DNA of 64,000 nt. It comes from Canna indica (lineage: Eukaryota; Streptophyta; Magnoliopsida; Zingiberales; Cannaceae). Under the pieces are notes generated by a model. That model was not told the DNA's origin and made no database searches. It saw only the letters and a list, made by a program, of their open reading frames with translations. The position numbers and the translations under genes were made by a program. The stretch is from assembly GCA_034359265.1 (NCBI GenBank), contig CP136891.1, forward strand, positions 48,538,001-48,602,000. The letters are read 5' to 3'. Positions 1 to 10,264 of this stretch are shown piece by piece; within the stretch, counting starts at the first letter, position 1; the number at the start of each line of letters is the position of its first letter.

Positions 1-563
1 CCGACTCAATGCTAGAGGAGCTTCGACGTCTGATCATCGATCTCTAGATGAAAAACTAGAGGCTAACCGCCAATGTTGATGCATTAACGCAATCCAAGGA
101 GTGGCTTCCAATCGAGTGCAAGCCTTGTCGCTCGGAGCATGAAGTGGATAGCCACCACGAGAGAACTAGGAGGCCGACCTCAATCGTCAAAGATGAGATA
201 TCTCACACGCAACATTAGAGAGAAGGAACCAGGGCCATAGAGGTCGTTCCTCCCCCCGCCGTCGACTTAAGACTGTTCGCGGAACACATCGTGGCAGTCC
301 CTCTCCCCAACAACATTAAATTGCCGACTACTCTCCAACACTTATGACAACATGGGTGATCTGACCACCCATCTGACAATGATCAATGATGCTCCTCATT
401 GATGCAACTGACTCCATCCTGCGCCGAGTATTCCCCACTTTTCTAGAGAAGGCCGCAACGCTATGGTTCTCCACCCTCCCGTCAAGGTCAGTACACACCT
501 TCCAAGAGCTCTCTGAAGCCTTCATCAACCAATTCTCCTCGTCTCAAATCTATTCCAATACCA
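1..563 (+). pseudogene. Ty3/gypsy gag, N-terminal part (broken)
   Basis: Plus-strand remains of a gypsy nucleocapsid precursor. Read across frames, 270-350 gives a run like FAEHIVAVPLPNNIKLPTTL and 386-563 gives LWFSTLP..SVHTFQELSEAF followed by NQFSSSQIYS, the conserved retrotransposon-gag block. Several frame changes and stops break it (for example around 330-385). The reading stops at about 563, where an LTR-bearing insertion begins, and resumes at 2805. The same family lies on the minus strand at 48-51 kb, where SSSQIYS is identical. No start codon or 5' LTR is visible, so the element extends left of the window. Confidence 0.75.
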
Positions 564-803
564 CAAAAGTTATAGAATTTTTGGAAGTCTTTAACTTATT
601 CATATTTGACTCGGGAGATTATAGAATTTCTAATTTTTGGAAATTTGTACTAGACCACAAAAGTTAGATTTTGATTCTTGAGGATTTTGATTTTTTAGAT
701 ATTTTTATTGAATCCAAATGAGGGGTAATCTTTATATGACATTTATGTTTTATAGTTATTGACTTAAAGTTAAGAAATATTATATAAGACTTAGGGAGAG
801 TAG
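564..803. other. AT-rich stretch inside the insertion that splits gag
   Basis: About 240 bases of AT-rich sequence between the end of gag homology and recognisable LTR sequence. A motif beginning CCACAAAAGTTA occurs twice (about 571 and 655). No coding signal is visible. It may be the divergent start of the family-F LTR that ends at 2804, but the other family-F copies in the window are truncated before this point, so this cannot be tested here. Confidence 0.3.
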
Positions 804-1017
804 ACCATGCTGAAACTGCCCTTAGAGCAATTTTGGTCGATGGTTCGGTCTAATGGTCGATCGACCAACCATCGACCGCCAGAGGCTCAAAAGCCACAGA
901 AAGCTTCCGGTCGATGATCGGTCGCTCGATCGGTCGACCGACCCATCGACCAAGGAGCGACAACGAATAGAAAGCTATCCGTTGTAACGGGCTGTTGAGC
1001 CTCCTCTCTTCATGGCT

Positions 1018-1025
1018 TATAAATA
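1018..1025 (+). promoter_or_regulatory. TATA box of LTR F1
   Basis: TATAAATA preceded by a pyrimidine-rich CTCCTCTCTTCATGGC and placed after the GGTCGA-rich U3, as in the other LTRs of this and the SIRE-like family. It probably marks the U3/R promoter. Confidence 0.6.
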
Positions 1026-1368
1026 CAACCCTTCACAACCTTCCTTACAAGTTGTTGAGCCTATTGAGACATCCCTTGAACCATCTAAGCCTTCACCGAG
1101 CCATTCTTTGCAAATACCTAGCCTTGAATATTCATTCTTCATCTTGCCTTTGAACCCTTAAAGATTCATCTTATCAAGGCATCAAGAGGAGCTAAGTGAT
1201 TCTTGTTGGAGCTAAGTATTATTGTTTGGATTATTGCTCCATTTGTTATTGTATTTTTTGTGTTTATTCATTGTGTATCAAGTGTGTAAACCTAGGTTTG
1301 TGTTACTAGGTTTGTTGAGTTGGGTGGTTGTTTTGGTTGTAAGGCATAAATTCACCAGTGTAATCTTA

Positions 1369-2373
1369 GGGTGTGTTTGGTTGAATGTAGTGAATTCATA
1401 AGGAATAGGGATAGAGAAGGAATAGAAATAGATAAGGAATGAAATAGACAAAGAATAGTATTACCTTGTTTGGTTGACATTGTAAATAGGCAAAGAATAA
1501 GATTATTTTATTTAATTAGCATAAGGAATAGAAAGCTAAATGACCAAAATATCATTTTGAATAAAACTGAATAAATTTACTTTGTTTGCTTAACATAAGG
1601 AATAGACAATGACTTGAGAGGAAAATGACTAAAATGCCCTTCTAAAAATATAATTATAATTAATAACAACATAATAAAAATATGAGTTAATGTAAAATAA
1701 ATAAAACACTATTATTTATTTTATTTTCATCAAAAATAATTGAATCTTCAAAAAATAATTATTATAATATTATTTAATAATAAAATAATAATTATCTATT
1801 TAAAATATGCGATTATTAAAATTTATGTTATAATTTAATTTTATATTTTTATTAAAATTATTAAAGGACAATATAGGAAAATGAGCAAAATGTCCTTCTA
1901 TAAATATAATAAATTATATTATAGTTTATTTTAATTAATAACAACATAATAAAAATATCAATTATTGTAAAATAATTTATTAATTTAAAAATAATAAAAA
2001 ACTATTATTTATTTCTTTTTTCATAAAAACTAATTCTTCAAAAAAATAATTAATATTTAATAATAAAATAATAATTATCTATTTAAGATATGCAATTATT
2101 AAAATTAATTCAACAATTTATTTTTTATATTATTATGTAATATTATAAATATTGAAGGATAATATAGGAAAATGTCATAAGGAATAAATAGGAAATACTA
2201 TTCTTTGAGTTGAGGTAAGGAATAGTATTCCCCAGTCATGGGAATAATATTCCTTATCTATTCCTTATGACCCAGCTATTCCTTGTCAATAAGTGGCAAC
2301 CAAACAAGGGGATAAGTGGAGCATAAGGAATAGTATTCTATTCCTCGTCTATTCCATCCAACCAAACACTACC
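1369..2373. mobile_element. Non-autonomous PIF/Harbinger (Tourist-like) DNA transposon
   Basis: The unit starts GGGTGTGTTTGGTTGAATG and ends with the inverted match (reverse complement GGTAGTGTTTGGTTGGATG), giving imperfect ~19-bp terminal inverted repeats. TTA flanks both ends (1366-1368 and 2374-2376), the target duplication expected for PIF/Harbinger. The 1005-bp body is very AT-rich, has no ORF, and carries GGAATAG-type subterminal repeats at both ends. Two diverged copies of a ~270-bp block lie head to tail inside (about 1610-1860 and 1865-2160), so it is longer than a usual MITE. It sits inside LTR F1 and is therefore younger than that LTR. Confidence 0.85.
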
Positions 2374-2804
2374 TTAGTTTGCTAGAATTAGTGATTGTTA
2401 TCCCTTTAGGTTGAGGTGGAAGAGTGGTCTCGGTAATAAGGCGGAAACTTTCGGACGTGGAAGTGCCTTAGGTTGAGAGCGGAGACTCTTCGAGTAAAAA
2501 GTCCTCATTGTAAGGGAAACGATATAATCTAGTATAACTAAGTTTGGAAATTCTAACTGGGGTGCTTAGGTAGTGAAGTAGGCATTGAGGCCGAACCACT
2601 ATAAATCAAAATGTTAGCATTGAATTGATTTGTGTGTGATTAGCTTGTTCTTGCTTGCTACTAATCTTTATTGCTTCCGCTTGTTAATTGATTTATGAAT
2701 TGCCTAAGTAATCAAGTAAACGAATTAAAACCAGAATTAATTAGGCTAAAGTTTTAGCAAATATACTATTCACCCTCCCTCTAGTGTAGGCCATATTACC
2801 AACA

Positions 2805-3700
2805 AGTAGTATGCTACATGGAGATGAAAGAGCTTATAAAGGGTGAAGAGTGAGAATGTAGTGAGCGAGATAACAACAAAAGAGGGAGGTCACCCTCCTG
2901 ACCTAGCCCCATATATGGCGAATACACCCCACTGAACACTAAGATGGAGACCATTCTATGGGAGTTATATAACCTACAACTGCTCAGGAATCCCAACAAC
3001 GAGGGGAAGCAACAAATCTAACCTAATGTCGACAAAACTAAGATGTGCGAGTTCCATCGCATCTATGGGCACACCACAAAGGAGTACTGGTGCTTAAAGA
3101 CCAGATCGAGTGCTTGATACAGGAAGGCCACCTCGATAGCTACATCGGCCGCAGGAGAAGTCGCAGCCAGGACCGCCAAGACTACGTCTCTCGACACCGA
3201 AGTCAGAGCAGAATGCGACCCCCGAGGGACATTAGGGACAACCGAGATAGTAGAGCTGACCGACCTAGTAGTGAAATCCACAGTCATCGATCACATAGCC
3301 AGAGGATTTGCGGGAGGAGGCGAGATGAGCTCGGCCAAAAAGAGGTCGCTCCGAGCCATCATTGCGACCGACGACTTGACTCGCCCGCAGAGGCCTCGCG
3401 TTAGAACCACAGTAATATCGGTCTATGAATCTAAATTCGAGGTTATTGATAAAAATATGCACGTCCCTATCTTCATTTCTATAATCGCTAGCGACTTCAT
3501 TTTTAGGAAAGTCCTAGTAGACCAAGGAAGCTCGACCGATATCCTATTCTATTCAACATTCAGAAAGATGCAGTTGGCTGAATTTTACTCCACCCCATTT
3601 AGAGTGGCTCGATGCTTTGTGGCTAGTGTTGTCGGTCAATTACTTTTGGGGGCGATGGTTTGCGCCTGAATGGAGATCGAACTCCTATCACAAATAGAAT
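2805..3700 (+). pseudogene. Ty3/gypsy gag C-terminus and aspartic protease (broken)
   Basis: Continuation of the gag that stops at 563. Bases 3043-3150 read CEFHRIYGHTTKEYWCLKDQ and then IECLIQEGHLDSYIGRR, the conserved C-terminal gag motif just before protease. Bases 3271-3669 hold the retropepsin core, with VLVDQGSSTDIL at 3511-3546; Asp-Gln-Gly replaces the usual Asp-Ser/Thr-Gly, but DQGSS is common in this plant gypsy group. The junction needs a frame change near 3270. No reverse transcriptase follows; the sequence passes into a tandem-repeat array. The gag/protease type resembles Tat-like elements, as inference from motif style. Confidence 0.75.
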
Positions 3701-3844
3701 TAGTATCAATAGTACATTTTTGGTAATTGCTGGTGAGTGCACGCTTTGGCATGAGAACCATAGGGTGGCGGCCGAGAGTGTGAGGTAGGGTGTCTGTTGA
3801 GAGTGTGGGAGCTTGAGGGTGGCGACTAAGGCCATGGACCAGAC

Positions 3845-4573
3845 TGATTTAAATCTAGCTCAAGTTGTCAAGGGCGTGGGAGCCCGAGAGTGGTGCTAAG
3901 GACGAGGACCACGCTTGGGGTCAAGCCCACCTCACCGATGAGCGTAAGGCAGGATCGCGCTTGGGGTCATTGAGGGCGTGGGTACCCAAGAGCGGCGCTA
4001 AAGCCGAGGACCACACCTGGGGTCAAGCCGAGCTCATCGAAGAGCGTAAGGAAGGACTGCCCCTGGGTTTATTGAGGACATGGGAGCCCGAGAACAACAT
4101 AGGGATCGAGGACAGTGTTTGGGGTCAAGCCGAGCTCGCCGAGGAGCGTAAGGCAGGATCATGTCTAGGGTCGTTGAGGGCGTGGGAGCCCAAGAGCGGT
4201 GCTGAGGTAGAGGACCGCGCTTAGGGTCAAGCCGAGCTCACTGAGTGTAAGGAAGAACCGCACCCGAGGTCGTTGAGTGCATAGAGCCCTAGAGCGGTGC
4301 TGAGGCCGAGGACCCGATTGGTGAAAACTAGGCTCGGGTTGTTGAGGGTCTAGAAGCCCGAAAATGGCACTGAGGCCGGGGACCCGAATAGTGAAAATCG
4401 AGCTTGAGTTATTGAGGGGGTGGGAGCTCGAGAGTGGCGTTGAGGCTGAGGACTGCGCTTGGGGTCAAGCCAAGCTTGCCGATGAGCATAAGGTAGGAGC
4501 GCGCCTAAGGTCTTTGAGGGCATGGGAGCCTGAGAGCGGTGCTGAGGCCGAGGACCAAACTTGGGGTCAAGCC
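3845..4573 (+). repeat. ~102-bp tandem repeat array encoding a 34-residue repeat (part 1)
   Basis: About eight units starting near 3872, 3973, 4075, 4176, 4276, 4343, 4415 and 4517. Full units are 101-102 bases, so the reading frame is kept between units. The frame 3865-4224 reads RAWEPESGAKDEDHAWGQA, an Asp/Glu/Lys-rich stretch and LGSL, repeated three times; a second open part is 4364-4582. Units 5 and 6 are shorter (~67 bp). A variant unit contains GACCCGAATAGTGAAAA in place of the GGGTCAAGCC part. I do not recognise the repeat. The array is interrupted at 4574 by an LTR and resumes at 13454 and 47580. Confidence 0.8.
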
Positions 4574-5436
4574 TGTTGGTGAAATGGCCTATACAAGAGG
4601 GGGGTGGGTGGGTGAATAGTGTGTTATCTCATCTTTTCGCCTAATTCCGATTTTAAACGATTCTTAATTACTTAGGCAAAACACAATATGAGTTAATTAC
4701 ATGCATAGGCAAATGCAGATGATAAGCAATTAAGCAAGCACAAATATAAGCAATGAAAACACGGTGATTTATGGTCGTTCGGCCTCAATGCCTACTCCAC
4801 TACCTAAGCACCCCACTTAGGACTTCCAAACTAGTTTTACTAGATTATCTTGTTTCCTTTACAATGAGGACGTTTTCACCGGAGAGTCTCCGCTCTCACA
4901 CCGAAGGCACTTCCACAACCGGAAGTCTTCGCCTTCCTATCGAGAGCACTCTCCCACCTCAAACCTAATTTCAAGACCTAACAACCTAGGTCTTCACAAA
5001 CTCAAATATGATTTAAATAATAAGAAAATACACAAATAATGGAGCAAATAAACAATACAACAGATACGTAGCTCCAAACACAAGTCCTAGTTCCTCTTGA
5101 TGCCTTAATGATAAATCAATCAAAGCTTGAAGGCAAGATCAAGGAGTTGAGAGATCAAACTAGGATTTCTCCAAGTAATGGCTTAATAAAAGCTTGGGAA
5201 TGATCAAGGATGGCACAATGGAGTGTGTATTAACCATGGAAGGCACTCAAGAACTGATATCTATAAGCCACAAGAGGAGAGAGCCAAAATAGCTCACCCA
5301 ACGGGCTAATTTTTGCCCGTTGGCGCCGCCCGGTCGATGAGCCGATCAACTGGACAAGCGATCGATCATTCGACCGGAGGCTTCTATGGCTTTAAGACCC
5401 TTGTCGGTCGATCGTTCAGTCGACCGACCGTAAAGT
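4574..5436 (-). repeat. LTR of copia family F, reversed and truncated (copy F2)
   Basis: Begins TGTTGGTGAAATGGCC, the reverse complement of the family-F LTR end, followed by a G-rich run and the family-specific block TACTCCACTACCTAAGCACC. The promoter lies in reverse at about 5259-5266 (TTATAGAT on the minus strand), then GGTCGA-rich U3 sequence to 5436. Homology to F1 stops there, so the 5' part of the LTR is missing. It inserted into the tandem array right after GGGGTCAAGCC. Confidence 0.75.
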
Positions 5437-5600
5437 ACTGGTACTCTACCTATTGTACCTATACTTTATGGTTTAGTTTTAGCCAGGTTCTTTCTTTGGT
5501 CTGGTTCCGGATTACGGGTTTGGTTGTTTAGGAGTCATAGCATCATAATGAGGATTTTACAATTTATCTAAACACCCTAAACGTACACCGAGGATTTTTC
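5437..5600. other. Unassigned 164-bp junction between LTR F2 and the SIRE-like element
   Basis: No homology to other parts of the window could be seen and no coding signal is present. It lies exactly where both the start of LTR F2 and the first ~42 bases of the SIRE-like 5' LTR are missing, so it probably marks a deletion or illegitimate-recombination scar. Confidence 0.35.
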
Positions 5601-5859
5601 ATGATAACAAACATGTATTTAATATATGTGTGTGTAGTTGTGAGTTCAGGTTGAGATCGTAAAAAACACGCGAACTTCGGTCGAAAAATCACAAAAATCG
5701 TCAAGAAAGGATCGTATGCAGATTAAGTAGATTCCTTGTAATATATCCCTAGGATCTCATCCTAAGCCTATTTGTAAAGTTATCCAAATCAAAACTTGGT
5801 AACAAAACCCATGAGAAAGCGTGTAATAAAGCAAATATAAAAATCAGCCTCAGCCCAGG

Positions 5860-6055
5860 TTCGGTCGACCAGTCGGTCGATCGAACAAGGTAGAAAAATG
5901 GCAGTAGCCACTTCGGTTGATCGGTCGATTGACCGAACAAGGCCAAAAACTGGCAGTGGCTACTTCGGTAAACCGATCGGTCAACCGAACAGGGCCAAAA
6001 TATGGCAGTGGCTAATTCGGTCGACCGGATAATAGAGGATTTTAATCAAGATCAA
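5860..6055 (+). repeat. 52-bp minisatellite in the SIRE-like 5' LTR U3
   Basis: Units start with TTCGG at 5860, 5912, 5964 and 6016, a spacing of exactly 52 bases. Each holds GGTCGACC/GGTCGATC-type palindromes followed by AACAAGGCCAAAAA and CTGGCAGTGGCTA. The last unit is partial. The equivalent units in the 3' LTR start at 12430, 12482, 12534 and 12574, so unit 3 has lost 12 bases there. Confidence 0.9.
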
Positions 6056-6219
6056 CTCGGTCGACCATCTAGTCAACCGAACATGGCTGTAGAAAGGTAG
6101 AATGCTAGCGGTCGCTAGGCGGTCAATCGGCCGGTTAACCAACGATCGATCGACAAGCAATCGGTCGGCGTCCAACGGGCAAAAAAATGCCTATTGGAGC
6201 GATGTTCCGTTAGAGGGGT

Positions 6220-6227
6220 TATAAATA
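6220..6227 (+). promoter_or_regulatory. TATA box of the SIRE-like 5' LTR
   Basis: TATAAATA after GAGGGGT, at the same place as in the 3' LTR (12778-12785), downstream of the GGTCGA-rich minisatellite. It probably sets the retrotransposon transcript start in R. Confidence 0.7.
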
Positions 6228-6898
6228 CCCCTTACCAACCTTCATTAAACCTTCTTGACCATTGATTAAAGCTTTCAAAGAGAGATTTGTGCCTTCATTG
6301 CTTGATTTGCTCGCAGTTGCTTCACCAATCGACGATTACTCTCAAGTGCTCATCTTCTCTCGACTTCGGCTTCGATTCGACCTCAACATCTTTTCGAGTT
6401 GAAGGCATTGAAGGCTTGGAAAAGAGCTCTTACTTGTGATTTAATCTTTAGCTCTCTTCATTGTAATTTTACTTGTTGCTTGAACCTATTTTTCATTGAT
6501 TAGCTTGCTAGGTGTGCTAATGTAAACACTTAGGATTTACTTTGTAGAATTATGTTTTGCCTAGCTGAATAGTTTTGAGGAGTTCTCAAAGGGTTAAGAA
6601 CCGAGTCCTCGGTTGTATTCAAAGGGAAACACAAGGTCTATAAAGGATTCAGTTAGAAATCCTTGGTGAGGAGCCAAGGTAGTGGAGTAGGCGGTTGGCC
6701 GAACGACTATAATTTCTTGAGTTTGCATTGCCTTGTGTAATTGCTTATAATTTTGTTTCATACTCACTAACTAACATCGTGTAGTTGCGCTTACTTCCGT
6801 TTGAAGTTGGAATTGACTTAAAAGAAATTGAAGTAGATTTTTAAAAGTCACCCAATACTATTCAACCCCCCTTCTAGTGTGGGTATTTACTCAACAAT

Positions 6899-6912
6899 TG
6901 GTATCAGAGCAA
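6899..6912 (+). other. Primer-binding site (initiator tRNA-Met)
   Basis: TGGTATCAGAGCAA two bases after the LTR end. This matches the 3' end of plant initiator tRNA-Met, the usual primer of plant copia elements. Confidence 0.9.
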
Positions 6913-6953
6913 GGTTGTAGGATTAGGTTTAACCATCTACCCTATAATTTAGA

Positions 6954-8603
6954 ATGACTAGTGAAATCCAACTAGCTCAAGGGTCCTCTACTCATACTCC
7001 ACCATTGTTCGATGGAAACAACTATGCCTATTGGAAGATACACATGAATGGATTCCTACAATCACTAGGCATGGATGTATGGAGAATGATTCAAGTAGAG
7101 TATAAGCAACCAACTAAGGATATGGATGAGTGGGATCAGGAAGAAATTAAACTCTTTAATGCGAATGCTAAGGCTGTCAATGCACTATATTGTGGCCTAT
7201 CAATTAATGAGTTTAATAGAATTTCTACGTGTAAGTCTGCATATGAACTTTGGAAAGTCTTAGAGACTACACATGAAGAGACTTCACAAGTTAAAGAATC
7301 TAAGATAAACCTACTCATGCATGATTATGAAATGTTCAAGATGTTATCACATGAATGTATTGATGCCATGTATGCTCGCTTTCAAAATATTACGAATGGA
7401 TTAGCTAACCTTGGTAGAGATATAAGAGAAGAGGAGAAGGTAAGGAAGCTCCTTCATTCCCTTCAAAAATATTGGGAGCCCAAGGTCATTGCAATCATGG
7501 AAGCAAAGAATACGAGCACCTTGAAGATCACCGAGCTCATTGGGTCTCTCATGACACATGAGACCCATATGAAGCAATACAAGGAGGAAGATGCTCCTAA
7601 AGGCAAGACCATTGCCTTAAAAGCATCACACCGGGGTGAAGAACCCTCATCATCCGAGGAAGAGACGGATGAGTTTGAAGAGATGGCAATGTTGGCAAAA
7701 AGATTCATGAGTTTCATGAGATGAGGCATGAGGAAGGGAAGAGGAGGCTACACATGCTTCAATTGTAACAAAACGGCATATAAGGAAGGATTGCCCACTT
7801 CTCAAGATGGCTTCCACCTCCAACCCTCACAAGAAAGACAAATACAAGAAGAAGAAGAAGGCAATGATGGCTTCTTGGGATGAAAGCGAGTCTTCGTCAA
7901 GTGAAGAAGACTCCAAGAGTGAAAAGGCAAATCTTTACCTCATGGCAAATGACAACGAGGTAAGATTTATATTTGGCGAGCTTTCATTCATGCAAGAAGA
8001 ACTAGAAAATGAATTTGATCAAATGCATGATGAATTTAATGCTATTAGGAAGAAGTTTAAAGAGCTTAAAAAGGACAATAAATATTTAGAGATTGAAAAT
8101 GATAACTTGCTACTTTCATGCAATGCATTAAGGAAAGAAGTAGATACCCTTCAGGAAGAGAAGCATGTCTTAGATGATGCTAAGAAAAACTTAGAAAAGG
8201 AAAACGAAAAGTTGGAAAATGAAAACAAGTTCTTAAGTGATAAAGTAGAGCACTTGAATGATAGCATGCTAAACTTAAAAGGAACTTTGCATGCTAAATG
8301 AAAAAATGACAACCCTACAAAATGACAAGACTAAGGTTGTACATAAAATAAGGTCATCAAACAATCACACTCATGCACACTTCCATGCTCACAAGCATAC
8401 ATAGCCCAAGAAAGTTTAATGGGAGTTGCTTTTCATGTGGTATTTTTGGCCATATGGCTAGAGATTGTGCACTAAGAAGGAACCCTAATGCTAGAGTCAC
8501 TTGGGTTCCTAAGATGACTAACACTCAAGGACCCAAGAAGTTTTATGTACCTAAAATAGTCTCTTCTCCTTTTGTAGATGGAGAAGCATCCTCAAGCCTG
8601 TAG
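6954..8603 (+). pseudogene. SIRE-like gag: UBN2-type core, coiled coil, zinc knuckle
   Basis: Start at 6954 (MTSEIQLAQGS) leads into FDGNNYAYWKIHM, the N-terminal motif of copia gag, and the UBN2-type core runs to 7724. A frameshift then hits a degenerate first zinc knuckle (7760-7800, CFNC with a shifted second half). The next open part, 7807-8301, is a 164-residue Glu/Lys/Asn-rich coiled coil. After a stop at 8299-8301 comes an intact CCHC knuckle in 8373-8603 (CFSCGIFGHMARDC). Gag would coat the genomic RNA and form cytoplasmic particles; at least two frameshifts and a stop mean it is not made whole. Confidence 0.85.
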
Positions 8604-10234
8604 AAGCACATGGATATTGGATAGTGGTTGCTCAAAACACATGACGAGTGATATCAATCTCTTCGCAACCCTATCAAGGTAGAAGCACATGTGACATCTG
8701 GAGATAATGCCAAAGGTAAGATTGTTAGAATTGGTGATATAGGTATACTCCCCTACCCATGCATTAAAAATGTCTTACTAGTTGATGGGTTAAAGCATAA
8801 TTTGATTAACATATCTCAATTATATGATAATGGATATGTAATCATTTTTGAAGCATCTAAATGCATCATTAGAAGTGCAGCATCTAATGATATTGTGTTC
8901 ATTGGAAATAGGCAAGAAAATGTTTACACATTAGTTCTAAATATTTTGCCTAATCCCCATGTTAGATGCTTGGTTGCCATGGAAAATGATTCTTGGCTGT
9001 GGCATAGAAGGCTAGGACATGCTAGCATGAGCCTCATCCAAGAAATATCTAAAAAGGACTTAGTAAAAGGAATATCTAAGATAAAATTTGAAAATGACAA
9101 ACTTTGTGATGCATGTCAACATGGTAAACAAGTTAAGTCTTCATTTCATAGCATTAATCAAGTGAGTACATCTAGAACACTTGAACTTTTGCACATGGAT
9201 CTCTTTGGTCCTTGGGATGTACTAGTCTAGGTGGAAAATTATATTGCTATATTTTGGTTGATGATTTCTTGAGATTTACATGAGTTTTCTTCTTACCTAA
9301 AAAAAATCTAACTTTTGACCTTTTCAAAAAAATTTATAGGAAAGTTATAAATGAGAAGAGAACTTCAATTTTGAAAATTAGAAGCGATAATGGAGGAGAA
9401 TTTAAAAATGAAAAGTTTTTTGAGTTTTGTGATGAATTGGGTATTGAGCATACCTTTTCTTCGCCTAGAACCCCTCAACAAAATGGGGTGGTTGAGAGGA
9501 AGATGGCTAGGATCATGCATTGTGAAAATAATTTGCCCATGTACTTCTGGGTCGAAGCCATAAATACCTTTTGTTATGTGCTTAATCGTGTTTTATTGAG
9601 ACCTAAAATTAAGAAAACACCTTTTGAGCTTTGAAATGATAAAATACCAAGTGTGGGATATTTTTATGTTTTTGGATATAAATGTTTTATCTTAAACACT
9701 ACGGAACATCTAGGAAAATTTGATTCTAAATTCGATGAAGGTATTTCCCTAGGTTACTCAAATAGTTATAAGACATATAGAGTTTATAATCATAGAACTA
9801 TGATTGTTGAAGAATCTATGCATGTTAAATTTGATGAAACTAATGATTCTTCTAGAAATGTTAGAATTGTGAATGTAGGTGAGGAACTTGAGGAACTCAC
9901 TTTTCATGATAAAGAGGTTGAGGAAGAAAACAATAAGGAAACTCAACATGAAGAACTCTCATCCCCAACTCTAGTTCAAGATGAAGAAGAAGAAGAGGAA
10001 GCTCTACCACCTCTCCCCAAAGGGTACCGGTTGATTAAAGATCATCCAATGGATCAAGTCATTGGAGAACTATCAACAGGAGTGGTAACGCGCTCTAAAC
10101 TTAAGTACATTTGTCAATATGCAGCATTCATATCTCAAGTAGAGCCAAAACATATTAAGGAAGCAATAGAAGATAAATTTTGGTTAATAGCTATGCAAGA
10201 AGAACTTAATCAACTTGTTAGGAATGAAGTATGA
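8604..10234 (+). pseudogene. SIRE-like pol: protease and integrase (broken)
   Basis: Protease motif WILDSGCSKHMT lies at about 8610-8645 (Asp-Ser-Gly catalytic triplet). The frame 8691-9230 ends in the pre-integrase zinc region (WLWHRRLGHAS ... LCDACQHGK) and the first integrase Asp (LHMDLFGP). A stop at 9228-9230 and another near 9280 interrupt it. The frame 9371-9634 holds the second Asp (RSDNGGEF) and the catalytic Glu (NGVVERKM). Another stop follows, and 9653-10234 holds the integrase C-terminal part and an acidic linker before reverse transcriptase. All three integrase acidic residues remain, but the reading frame does not. Confidence 0.85.
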
Positions 10235-10264
10235 GACTTAGTACCTAGACCTAGCGGACAAACA

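Larger units (their letters stand above)
804..2804 (+). repeat. LTR of copia family F (copy F1), carrying a nested DNA transposon
   Basis: Plus-oriented LTR-like unit. Its end, CTAGTGTAGGCCATATTACC then AACA, is the reverse complement of the starts of the minus-oriented copies at 4574, 58440 and 59489. It has a U3 rich in GGTCGA-type palindromic motifs (830-960), a TATA box at 1018, and a purine-spaced AAGG/CGGAGAG region (2400-2600) shared with the other copies. The left border is uncertain: AGTAG occurs at 799-803 and again just after the LTR at 2805-2809, a possible target duplication, but the base after 803 is not TG. No internal region follows, so it is probably a solo LTR in the gag of the older gypsy element. 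Confidence 0.55.
5601..6896 (+). repeat. 5' LTR of the SIRE-like element (5'-truncated)
   Basis: Collinear with 12168-13453 and ending TTTACTCAACA immediately before the primer site. The TGTTAGCCCAAGGG start present in the 3' LTR is missing. It contains a 52-bp minisatellite in U3, a TATA box at 6220-6227, and a 3' end with CCCCCCTTCTAGTGTGGG. Confidence 0.9.

Noticed and set aside
3063..3462. Minus-strand ORFs over the gag-protease region
   Set aside because: Shadows of the plus-strand gag-protease, which carries the conserved motifs.
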